From: Acetobacterium paludosum | GTDB lineage: Bacteria > Bacillota > Clostridia > Eubacteriales > Eubacteriaceae | Assembly (NCBI RefSeq): GCF_008086595.1 | Contig: NZ_RXYA01000009.1 | Location: 1-64,000, forward strand | Direction of reading: 5' to 3' | Length of the DNA: 64,000 nt | Shown here: positions 1-7,600 of the stretch, piece after piece | Numbering within the stretch: the first letter of the stretch is position 1 | Layout of the letters: the number at the start of each line of letters is the position of its first letter | Translations under genes and position numbers: made by a program | Notes under the pieces: generated by a model | The model's input: the letters and a program-made list of their open reading frames with translations, nothing else | Databases searched by the model: none | Told to the model about the DNA's origin: nothing

Positions 1-80
1 TTTTAATCAAAAACACACTGGATGTTTCAATTTCATCCTATAAATATTACACCATTTCTAATTCGTGATTTCCAATTTTT

Positions 81-1178
81 TCAACGATCTGTACAAACTA
101 ATATTTTCGACTTTTTCACTGGTCCCGAATCGTCCCTCCGTTTCACGTCTTTTTCAAAAAGTACGATTTTATCTTCCTGAAAGGATATTTTTACAGAATC
201 TCCAATTTGAATATCTTTATGAAGCTGACTTCCCATTTCATCTAAGAAGATATAGCGTTCTTCAATTTTGATTTTATAGCGTGTAATCGCACCAAGGTCT
301 TCCTTCAAGGTGACAATCCCTTGCGTGCCATGATCCGAAATTTTAAAATACTCCGGTCGGATCATGGCCACAGGATTATGGAGTGTATTCGGTTCTAAGG
401 CTATTTTCCTATTCAAAACTTGAATTGTTCTATCTTTATTCAATAAATCTGTTTCAACAATGAAAAAATTTGCCTTTCCAATAAAGTCGGCGGTGAAAAG
501 ATTTTTGGGGGTTTCATAAATATTGCGGGGGGTATCACATTGCTGTATTTCACCTTCATTCATGATGGTTATCCGATCCGCAATTGACATGGCTTCTTCT
601 TGATCATGCGTTACATAGATACTCGTAATACCAAAGTTTCTTTGTATTTCTTTGATGTTGGTTCTCATGGTAACCCGCAGGTTTTCATCGAGATTTGACA
701 GGGGCTCATCAAACAGCAGGATATCGGGTTTTATAACCAATGCTCTGGCCAAAGCAACGCGTTGTCGTTGACCTCCTGATAAATCTTGGATCCTCCGATT
801 TTCATAATCTTCCATTTCCACAGCTTTCAAAATATTGCGCACAGAATCTGCTATTTCTTTTTTTGAATATTTCCTGATTTTAAGTCCAAATGCTACATTT
901 TCATGCACCGTCAGATGCGGAAATAAAGCATAATTTTGAAAGACCATTGCCGTATTTCTTTTTTTGGCATGTAAAAGGCTGACATCTTTATCATCGAAGA
1001 ATATTTTCCCATTTGTCATCGGAATCAAACCTGAAATCATCCGAAGAAGCGTTGTTTTTCCACAGCCAGAAGGGCCTAAAAGTGCCATAATCTCACCGTC
1101 ATGAACCGAGAGAGAGACATTTTTCACAGCAAAGACATGATCATATTTTTTATCGATGTTCTCTAGTTGGATTTGCAT
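81..1178 (-). CDS. ABC importer ATPase, PotA/FbpC-like
   Basis: This is the energising subunit of an importer for a small anionic or metal substrate. It has a complete nucleotide-binding domain: Walker A GPSGCGKTT at residues 35-43, the LSGGQ signature at 133-137, Walker B ILLFDEP at 153-159 and the H-loop YVTHDQEEA near 190. The C-terminal third, from about residue 240, fits the regulatory TOBE-type region of the PotA/FbpC/CysA families, and 365 aa is usual for them. It is the last gene of a minus-strand operon and its start overlaps the permease stop by 16 bp, so translation is probably coupled. The substrate cannot be read from this subunit. The gene is complete. Confidence 0.93.
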   Translation of the reverse strand: MQIQLENIDKKYDHVFAVKNVSLSVHDGEIMALLGPSGCGKTTLLRMISGLIPMTNGKIFFDDKDVSLLHAKKRNTAMVFQNYALFPHLTVHENVAFGLKIRKYSKKEIADSVRNILKAVEMEDYENRRIQDLSGGQRQRVALARALVIKPDILLFDEPLSNLDENLRVTMRTNIKEIQRNFGITSIYVTHDQEEAMSIADRITIMNEGEIQQCDTPRNIYETPKNLFTADFIGKANFFIVETDLLNKDRTIQVLNRKIALEPNTLHNPVAMIRPEYFKISDHGTQGIVTLKEDLGAITRYKIKIEERYIFLDEMGSQLHKDIQIGDSVKISFQEDKIVLFEKDVKRRDDSGPVKKSKILVCTDR

Positions 1179-2833
1179 GGTAACCTTCTTTCTATTTCTT
1201 CAAGAACACTTCTCCAGTTAATGAGGAGATAGAATACTAACAGCAATGTTAAATTCAAAAGGGAGAGCATCATTGATAATGCTGCTGTAGTGCCGAGGGA
1301 TTCACTTGTTATGGTTTGAAAAATAATCTGTATAGCAACTTTATTTTTTGGAAGCAGCAGAAAAATGATGGCTCCAAGTGTTGTCATGGTACTCGAAAAT
1401 ATTTTCAAAAACGAATTGAAAAACGAATCTTTCAGCATCGGTATGACTACATGAATAAAAGTATATATTTTCCCGGCTCCTAAATTATAAGCGGCATTCT
1501 CAAGATCACTATCCAAATGCTCCAGTGTTGAGTAACCTGTCTTGAGGGGCATATTAATTGATCTTGCAATACAGATACAATAGATTATAACGCCTGTTCC
1601 CAATAAAACAACAGAGGGTGCATCCTTAAAGATATATTTTCCAATTCCGAAAAGAGGATATTTAAAAGTGACCAAATAGCCAACTCCAAATAGAACTCCT
1701 GGAATTGCCGCGGGGAATACACAGATAAAGTCCACAAATTTTGAACCGATTATTTTTTGTCGGTGTATCAAAAATGCTAATACGGAACCTAAAAGTGAGG
1801 CCACAGTCGCGGTAATAAAGGCCAATTGCACACTGTTATAATAAGGCCGTAAATCTTTTGAAAAGGCGATCTGTAAATACTGCAAGGTAAAGGTATAATC
1901 ATAACCCCAATTTTTAGTAAAGATACCGATGATGATAAAACTAAATTCGATCACAAAAAAGCTGACGGTACCTATCGTACAAATAATCATTAATATTTTA
2001 ACAAACTTAGACACATATTGATACTCCATGTCCATGGGATTCGATGTTTCAGAGGTGTATTTTCGTTTATTACGAATACGCCTTTCCATGAAAAAGGCAA
2101 TCAAGCAGGGGATGACCAAAGCGATACCTGAAATCGCAGCTGTCTGCATATTATAAACACCTGTGATTTGAGTGTATATATCCGATGCCAGTGTCCTGAA
2201 GCTTCCCCCAATGATTAAAGGGGTTGAAAAATCTGCCATGGATGCCAGGAAAACAAGGAGTGCGGCCGCCGTGATTTCAGGAAGCATCATGGGCAGCGTG
2301 ACTTTAAAGAGAATGGTCAATTCTGAAGCGCCTAAGTTCCTAGCGGCATTTTCTAACGTGAAATCCACTTTTTCGATAGATGCCGAGATCAAAAGGTAGG
2401 CCAGTGTCGTTAATGTGAGAACCTGCAAAATTACGATGCCCTGCCATCCATAGGGACTGATACTCAAATGGAGGAGCCGATAGGTGATAAGGCCTCGCTT
2501 CCCAAACAACATAATAAATGCAATACTGCCCACAAAAGTCGGATTCACAAGGGGAAGCAACATCAGGACTTTCAGGATGCCTTTCCCCCAAAATCGAAAG
2601 CGCTTTAACGTGAATGTCACAATAAGGCCGAGAATTACTGAAATACAGGTCACGGTAATGGAGACAAATAAACTGTTTTCAAGCAGTTCCCAGACCCGGG
2701 TAATCAGATTTTGGTCTATCACCGAAAAATCTGTCAATCCATAAATGAGAACCATGATGATTGGTAAAATACAAAAATAAAACAATACCATAATAAGCGC
2801 TGCCTGTGCAAGATATAATAATTTTCTTTTCAA
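1163..2833 (-). CDS. Fused ABC importer permease (two BPD_transp_1 domains)
   Basis: This 556-residue integral membrane protein has about twelve hydrophobic segments and two internally similar halves. Each half carries an EAA-type cytoplasmic loop that docks on the ATPase: ENAARNLGASE in the first half and ENAAYNLGAGK in the second. The fused architecture is typical of Fe(3+) and 2-aminoethylphosphonate-type permeases (FbpB/PhnV-like). It lies between the binding-protein gene, from which it is separated by an attenuating hairpin, and the ATPase gene, which it overlaps. The start follows shortly after the hairpin. Confidence 0.92.
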   Translation of the reverse strand: MKRKLLYLAQAALIMVLFYFCILPIIMVLIYGLTDFSVIDQNLITRVWELLENSLFVSITVTCISVILGLIVTFTLKRFRFWGKGILKVLMLLPLVNPTFVGSIAFIMLFGKRGLITYRLLHLSISPYGWQGIVILQVLTLTTLAYLLISASIEKVDFTLENAARNLGASELTILFKVTLPMMLPEITAAALLVFLASMADFSTPLIIGGSFRTLASDIYTQITGVYNMQTAAISGIALVIPCLIAFFMERRIRNKRKYTSETSNPMDMEYQYVSKFVKILMIICTIGTVSFFVIEFSFIIIGIFTKNWGYDYTFTLQYLQIAFSKDLRPYYNSVQLAFITATVASLLGSVLAFLIHRQKIIGSKFVDFICVFPAAIPGVLFGVGYLVTFKYPLFGIGKYIFKDAPSVVLLGTGVIIYCICIARSINMPLKTGYSTLEHLDSDLENAAYNLGAGKIYTFIHVVIPMLKDSFFNSFLKIFSSTMTTLGAIIFLLLPKNKVAIQIIFQTITSESLGTTAALSMMLSLLNLTLLLVFYLLINWRSVLEEIERRLPCKSN

Positions 2834-2866
2834 TTATTTTGCCTTCCTACTCATATAAAAAAAGAG

Positions 2867-2908
2867 AAGCTGTGCAGTGTAGTTCCAAAGGAACCACACT
2901 GCACAGCT
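2867..2908 (-). terminator. Intercistronic hairpin with T-run
   Basis: A 19-bp stem with one mismatch (arms 2868-2886 and 2890-2908, 3-nt loop) is followed on the minus strand by a run of seven T. It lies between the binding-protein gene and the permease gene. In importer operons such partial terminators keep the binding protein in excess over the membrane parts; that role is inferred here. Confidence 0.85.
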
Positions 2909-2930
2909 AATAATATGGATCAACGATCAA

Positions 2931-4019
2931 CTATTTTTGTGATACTTTTTCATTCCATTTTGCCAAAATATCGACACGTTGAGTTGCATTGGCTTTGAAA
3001 TCGGTGGGGAAAAGCTTAATATCTGCTAAAGCCAATAAACCATCTGGTACGGTTACATCGTCACGAACAACTAAAGCTTTTTGTGCTTTTGCAACTTCTT
3101 CCAGTCCTCGTTTAGAGAGCAGCCAATCTTCAAAGACTTTCGCTTCGTCAGGGTGTTTGCATCCTGCTAATATTGCAACCGGTTGTGGCCACCAGCCAGT
3201 TCCGTCGGTTGGATAAACAATGCTTACTTGAGGATTGTTTACTTCTAAAGATTTATCACCAGTACCGGCGTTGATTCCAATCGCCGCTTCACCAGCGATA
3301 ACATTGTTGGCTGGATCGCTGCCTCGTGCAGTAAAGTAAGGAACTTGTTGGATAAGTTTATCAAGATAAGCCCAGCCAGTTGCATCCCCTCTGGTTTGTA
3401 AAATTGCACTGACTGTATTGTATGCCGTACCTGAGGAAGCAGGATCAGGCATGGATACGAGGCCTGCTAATTGCGGTTGTAACAGATCATCCCATTTTGT
3501 CGGCATTTGAATTCCTAATTCAGCAATCATATCTTTATTAACCACCCAGTTTACAATGGTAAGCGATGTGCCATACCAGTATCCATTTGCATCTTTCATT
3601 TCACTGGGGATATTTGCATCTTCAACAGAGGTATATTTTTCTAAATAACCACTTTCTGAGGCATTGATAAATGTGTCTGCACCACCGGTAAACCATACAT
3701 CGGCTACGACGGTACCAGAATCTTTTTCATTTTTGATTCTTTGCAAAATCTCACCATTCTGTAAAGTTAAATTTGCAACTTTTATCCCGGTGTCAGCAGT
3801 AAAAGCATCTAATACAGGAATAATTGCATCGGTAACACCATAAAGATTGATGGTTGTGCCTTTCATAGACTCTTTATAGTTCTTTGTCCAAGCCGTATTG
3901 GATGTTGTAGATGCATCCGTGGTTTTATTGTTTCCATTGCTGCATGCTGTTACCGTAAACAATAAAAACAATGAAAGCAGTAGCGCTGTTAATTTTGCGA
4001 ATCTCTTTTTCGTTGTCAT
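2931..4019 (-). CDS. ABC importer substrate-binding lipoprotein (AfuA/FutA-type)
   Basis: The protein starts with a lipoprotein signal peptide: basic MTTKKR, a leucine-rich core and a lipobox ending in the acylated cysteine (FTVTAC, about residue 26). A Ser/Thr-rich linker follows, then a type-2 periplasmic-binding fold of the class used for Fe(3+), phosphonates and phosphorylated organics. The motifs VADVWFTGGADTF and the AxAIGINAGTG region are typical of the family. The gene sits directly upstream of the permease and ATPase. A PHP phosphoesterase gene precedes it by about 40 bp, which makes a phosphorylated organic substrate as likely as iron; that is inference. Confidence 0.9.
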   Translation of the reverse strand: MTTKKRFAKLTALLLSLFLLFTVTACSNGNNKTTDASTTSNTAWTKNYKESMKGTTINLYGVTDAIIPVLDAFTADTGIKVANLTLQNGEILQRIKNEKDSGTVVADVWFTGGADTFINASESGYLEKYTSVEDANIPSEMKDANGYWYGTSLTIVNWVVNKDMIAELGIQMPTKWDDLLQPQLAGLVSMPDPASSGTAYNTVSAILQTRGDATGWAYLDKLIQQVPYFTARGSDPANNVIAGEAAIGINAGTGDKSLEVNNPQVSIVYPTDGTGWWPQPVAILAGCKHPDEAKVFEDWLLSKRGLEEVAKAQKALVVRDDVTVPDGLLALADIKLFPTDFKANATQRVDILAKWNEKVSQK

Positions 4020-4058
4020 CTTTTTCTCCTAATAATTTTTTTATGTGAATCACATCCA

Positions 4059-4679
4059 TTAAATAATTTCTATGATTTCATAACCTTTTAAAACAGCTGG
4101 TTTAGGGGTGTGATTTTTGAAGAGCGCAATAAATTCTTTCAAGCTTTTGGCGTGTGTCGGAAGCCAAGTAGCATATCGACCGACTTGAACCACGTGGTGT
4201 GCATCGCTGCCGCCAACAGGATGAAGATTTAACTCTTTGCACCATTCCAGCGCTTTTCGATTTTCCGCTATGGTACTGTTTCCATTTAGCACTTCGATTC
4301 CGGTTAAACCAGTCACCTTCCCAAGATGTTCTTCCAGTCCTCGCTTGTTATTACGAAATGGATGGGCGGCAAAGCAGATGCCATTTTGATGGGTCACATA
4401 ATCGATGAAATGCTGGGCGCTCAAATTTGCCACGGGAAGGCTGTCGATACCAAATGCAAGGATATCTCCCTGTAGCGTCAAGTATTCTGTGCCTACAAAA
4501 ATAGGGAAATCAACTTCTTTTGCATAACGTTCAGCATAGTTTTTTAATCCCATGCTATCATGATCTGTAATACAGATACCGTCTAATCCTGACTGACGAG
4601 CTTCAAGTACCATGTCCTCTAATGAAATCTTACTATCGAGTGAATATGTACATTCATGTAAATGCATATCAACAAACAT
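4059..4679 (-). CDS. PHP-domain metal-dependent phosphoesterase
   Basis: This 206-residue protein is essentially a bare PHP domain. It has the metal-binding motifs MHLHECTYSLD at the N-terminus, ITDHDS near residue 40, AAHPFR near 100 and GGSDAHH near 155, all hallmarks of the PHP superfamily (histidinol phosphatase, TrpH/RNase AM-like). It is cytoplasmic, with no signal peptide. It is the promoter-proximal gene of the importer operon, 39 bp upstream of the binding-protein gene. A reasonable inference is that it dephosphorylates the imported compound. The exact substrate is unknown. Confidence 0.88.
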   Translation of the reverse strand: MFVDMHLHECTYSLDSKISLEDMVLEARQSGLDGICITDHDSMGLKNYAERYAKEVDFPIFVGTEYLTLQGDILAFGIDSLPVANLSAQHFIDYVTHQNGICFAAHPFRNNKRGLEEHLGKVTGLTGIEVLNGNSTIAENRKALEWCKELNLHPVGGSDAHHVVQVGRYATWLPTHAKSLKEFIALFKNHTPKPAVLKGYEIIEII

Positions 4680-4800
4680 GTCATGATCTCCTCAAAATTG
4701 TATTTTGAAATTTTAATACTTGAACTTAAATATTTTGTTGAATGTAATCGTCTTATATTCAATGACATCAATAATATCATAAGTAAATAACAGTTTACAA

Positions 4801-4848
4801 ATAACAAAGTGGAATAACGGAAATATTAATATTACAAAATGGAATACT
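4801..4848 (-). promoter_or_regulatory. Two direct repeats, 30-bp period, upstream of PHP/ABC operon
   Basis: Two near-identical 16-bp blocks, consensus ATWACAAARTGGAATA, begin at 4801 and 4831. The 30-bp period is close to three helical turns. They lie in a roughly 220-bp AT-rich gap upstream of the first gene of the importer operon. The arrangement suits a dimeric or cooperatively binding regulator. No regulator gene is adjacent, so the function is inferred. Confidence 0.45.
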
Positions 4849-4937
4849 CCTGATTGAGGATATGGATCGCGGCTTCATTTGTTAAACAGTTACTGCATTT
4901 TATTGGTTATAACCTTTCAAAATCGTTATTAAAATGC

Positions 4938-5178
4938 TTACAGCACCGCCAGTTTGTCCGCAAAGTCCTTGACAAAATAAGGCTTCGCCTTTTGGATCAC
5001 GGTATGCCCTTCCATTTCCCGCCGGAATTTTTTTCATGATAGCATCATACGCCAGCGGTGGGGCGATGAGCATCTTCGGTCCACCAAAGCGCGCCACTGC
5101 TTTGACATCCGTTACCTCAATAATTTTAGGTTGATCCTTGCTGTCGTTTAGTTTTTCATTAAATGATTTCTTAGCCAT
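4938..5178 (-). pseudogene. MGMT-like family gene with internal deletion and frameshift
   Basis: The first about 52 codons read as the N-terminus of the MGMT-like (methylguanine methyltransferase-related) family: MAKKSFNEKLNDSKD, then ARFGGPKMLIAPP and IMKKIPAG. Directly after the PAG codons the reading frame changes. The other frame gives EGHTVIQKAKPYFVKDF followed by ADKLAVL and a TAA at 4938-4940, which is how I remember the C-terminal end of the same family. The central region of about 100 residues is missing, so the fold cannot form. This is a deletion remnant, not a 92-aa gene. The family assignment is from memory. Confidence 0.75.
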
Positions 5179-5253
5179 ATCGCTACTGCTCCTTTTATTC
5201 TTTATTTTGTTCTTGTGGTGGTCATATGGATTTCAATTTTTTCTTTCGTTTTA

Positions 5254-5304
5254 TTTGTACATTCACACATCATTATGATACAATATAATGTGTGAATGTA
5301 CAAA
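5254..5304 (+). promoter_or_regulatory. AbiE operon promoter inside a perfect 17-bp inverted repeat
   Basis: A perfect 17-bp inverted repeat has its left arm at 5254-5270 and its right arm at 5288-5304, separated by 17 bp. A promoter sits inside it: -35-like TTGTAC at 5255-5260 and TACAAT at 5279-5284 with an 18-bp spacer, preceded by TG. AbiEi antitoxins are known to bind inverted repeats in their own promoters, so this is very probably the autoregulatory operator of the next gene. Confidence 0.8.
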
Positions 5305-5321
5305 CATAGGAGGTGTTTCAT

Positions 5322-5915
5322 ATGATCTGCAATGAAACCATTCAAGAACTATTAAACAAAAACAATGGATTTATTACCGCCAGTCAAGTTACAGTTGCTA
5401 ATATTCCACGGCGTTGTCTCACCGAACTGGTTAATGAAAATGACTTGTATAAAATAGGCCGGGGTATCTACGCACGTCCGGATGTTTGGGAAGACGAGAT
5501 GTACATTCTTCAATACCGCTATAACAAGGGGATTTTCTCACATGAAACAGCCCTATATCTTCATGGGATGAGTGATCGCACCCCCATAAAATTTCAGATG
5601 ACCTTTCCCCAAGGTTATCATTCGGCCTCGATCAAAAACGAAAATATCATCATAAAAAGAGTAATCCCTGATATTTATAATCTGGGAATCACCGAATTGA
5701 AATCTCCCTGGGGCAATATTCTGCGGGTTTATGACATCGAACGCACCTTGTGCGATATCGTCAAAGGTAATAACACAAGTGACATTCAAATTGTGAATCA
5801 GGCGATGAAGGCCTATGCCGGTTCCAAAAATAAAAACATCAACAAACTCATGGACGATGCGGAAAAACTCCGAGTAAAACCTAAGATATTAAACTATATG
5901 GAGGTACTGTTATGA
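5322..5915 (+). CDS. abiEi: AbiEi-family antitoxin (type IV toxin-antitoxin)
   Basis: The protein has an N-terminal winged-helix domain (about residues 1-75, with GFITASQ and KIGRGIYARP) followed by the AbiEi C-terminal antitoxin region (FSHETALYLHGMSDRTP and the IERTLCDI motif). About 197 aa is typical. I start it at ATG 5322 because AGGAGG lies 8 nt upstream; a GTG nine bases earlier overlaps the ribosome-binding site. The N-terminal domain should repress the operon through the flanking inverted repeat. The stop codon overlaps the start of the toxin gene as ATGA, which shows the original coupling. The antitoxin is intact although its toxin gene is not. Confidence 0.9.
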   Translation: MICNETIQELLNKNNGFITASQVTVANIPRRCLTELVNENDLYKIGRGIYARPDVWEDEMYILQYRYNKGIFSHETALYLHGMSDRTPIKFQMTFPQGYHSASIKNENIIIKRVIPDIYNLGITELKSPWGNILRVYDIERTLCDIVKGNNTSDIQIVNQAMKAYAGSKNKNINKLMDDAEKLRVKPKILNYMEVLL

Positions 5916-6348
5916 TTACCAATAATCCCATGCAATTAAAAACGTTAATTAAAAATAAAGCAGTTAAAAAAAATATATCCGCACAACTGGTTATGCAGAA
6001 TTATCTACTGAAACGCATCTCATTATCGCATTTTCATGGGATATAATTTGGAAACCATCCTGGCTGAAAAGCTGGAAACCATATTATCTCGGGGTGTTGC
6101 CAACACCCGACCAAGAGATTTTTATGATATCTTTATTCTGTATACCCTGCCAAGGTCTGAAATAAATCTCAATATCCTAAAAAGAGGCTCTGGGAAAAAC
6201 GGCAACCAAACGAGGCAGTATTGAACTTCTCCCGAGTTATCAGAATATTATTGCCAATGTTCTTGCCAGTCATCAAATGCAGAATTTCTGGAAGAAATAC
6301 CAGAAAGATTTTGACTATGCCAAAGAGCTAACTTATGAAGCAGCTTGA
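5912..6348 (+). pseudogene. AbiEii nucleotidyltransferase toxin, deleted and frameshifted
   Basis: Three pieces of one AbiEii gene are readable. The first 5' frame gives MITNNPMQLKTLIK and the ISAQLVMQNYLL block, and it ends at about 6043. A second frame from about 6036 gives YNLETILAEKLETILSRG and RPRDFYDIFIL. A third frame after about 6184 gives ALGKTATKRGSIELL and FWKKYQKDFDYA and ends with TGA at 6348. The whole nucleotidyltransferase core between the first two pieces is missing (a normal toxin is near 280 aa). The toxin therefore cannot be active. Loss of the toxin with retention of the antitoxin is the direction expected under selection. Confidence 0.85.
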
Positions 6349-6431
6349 AGCACCATCACTTCAATAATGGATAAACTTGTATAATCATGTAATTGCTTAT
6401 ACAGCGTCATAAGTGTATGAAGGGAAGGTTC

Positions 6432-6826
6432 TTACGTGTTCAAATGGAAACTGCACAAAAGAACCGACCCTCTGATCATCGGCCGAATCATCTTGACCTT
6501 CTTATTGATGGCATGAAGACTGTTTTTGGACGCAATTAACCCCAATAATTGCTGCGCTGCATCATCAACCAAAAACCCTGCCTCATCCGGATCATTGACC
6601 ATAATCGATGCCATGAACTTGTTAACCAAAGCAATTTGGCTTTTAAGGCCATGCTCTTTGACCTGATCAAGCTTTTTTCAACGGTCTCGGTCAGGTACTT
6701 GATTAATATTTTAGCAGTCTCGGCCTCATCGATGGGACCGATTTCGCTGTGCAATTCCGTATTGGCAGCGAGTTCTTTTTAGATGGTTTGGATGATGACG
6801 GTTTCGTATAGGCCTGCTTTTAGCAT
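6432..6826 (-). pseudogene. N-terminal remnant of a DUF3427-type SF2 helicase gene
   Basis: From ATG 6826 the frame reads MLKAGLYETVIIQTI, hits TAA, and continues with KELAANTELHSEIGPIDEAE. A frame change near 6650 leads to HGLKSQIALVNKFMAS and DPDEAGFLVDDAAQQLLGL, ending with KMIRPM near 6440. As I recall, this order of motifs matches the N-terminus of large DEAD/DEAH helicases with a PLD domain and a C-terminal DUF3427. The helicase body is gone. It carries at least one stop, one frameshift and a 3' truncation. Confidence 0.65.
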
Positions 6827-7123
6827 CGGTTTAGCATGGGTTTCTCCTTGTTGGTTTAGGCTGATTGCAGTTAAATTAAGCAGGGTCTGGAAAACCACTT
6901 AACACATAATCTGAAATATTTGAAATAAATCTTCCTTATTTTTTAACTTAAAGAGACGCTAACCTGAATCTTTCAGCAAATTTTATTATAATTTATGTTA
7001 TTATAGATAAATCCAACGAATTCAAAATTTGATATAAAAGTATTTTGGGTCGAATGCAATGTATAATCCAATGCTTATTAAACGTTTTCATTTAATCTAA
7101 TTTCAAGGCGGTACCTAAAACAA
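6827..7123. other. AT-rich intergenic region at the left edge of the defence island
   Basis: No reading frame with coding character, RNA gene or clear repeat is visible. A ribosome-binding-like AAGGAG lies just upstream of the helicase remnant at its left end. The composition drops sharply towards AT from here into the vsr gene, which is why I place the left edge of the acquired island in this stretch. Confidence 0.5.
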
Positions 7124-7576
7124 ATGGATAAAATAACAAAAATCCAGCGAAGTGCAAATATGTCAAAAATCAGGTCAAAAGGAACATCACCTGAGATGTT
7201 TATTCGTAGAGAACTTCACAAACGCAGTCTGCGATATCGAGTTAATTATTCAAAAATTAAAGGGACTCCTGATCTTTATTTTACGAAAACACACACTGCC
7301 GTATTCATCAATGGATGTTTCTGGCATCGGCATGAAAATTGCAATTATACCACTACACCAAACAGCAATGCTGAATTCTGGGAGAATAAATTCTCTAATA
7401 ACATCCAACGTGATGAACTTATAAAAGTTTCTCTGAAAACATCAAAAATTCGTATCCTGATCATCTGGGAATGCACAATAAAAAAGATGATGAAAAACAC
7501 AGACTTCTGTGATGAAATGCTGAATGACATCATTCAATTTATAAAAAATACCGATTTTAATTATCTGGAAATATAA
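7124..7576 (+). CDS. vsr: Very short patch repair (Vsr-like) endonuclease
   Basis: This 150-residue protein has the Vsr signature. It starts with the RSANMSKIRSKGTSPE block, in which SKIRSK and the following glutamate belong to the metal site. Then come GTPDLYF with the catalytic aspartate, AVFINGCFWH with the FxxGCFWH motif, and the C-terminal RILIIWEC. Vsr nicks at T:G mismatches that arise when 5-methylcytosine deaminates. A cytosine-5 methyltransferase gene lies 2.2 kb away on the opposite strand, so the two probably form a pair. The gene is convergent with the TIR-ATPase gene, 24 bp apart. Iyer and Aravind described Vsr-like nucleases as partners of MORC/Z1 systems, so a cleavage role in defence is an alternative. 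Confidence 0.93.
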   Translation: MDKITKIQRSANMSKIRSKGTSPEMFIRRELHKRSLRYRVNYSKIKGTPDLYFTKTHTAVFINGCFWHRHENCNYTTTPNSNAEFWENKFSNNIQRDELIKVSLKTSKIRILIIWECTIKKMMKNTDFCDEMLNDIIQFIKNTDFNYLEI

Positions 7577-7600
7577 TCAACGTTATTTCTATCACTCAAC

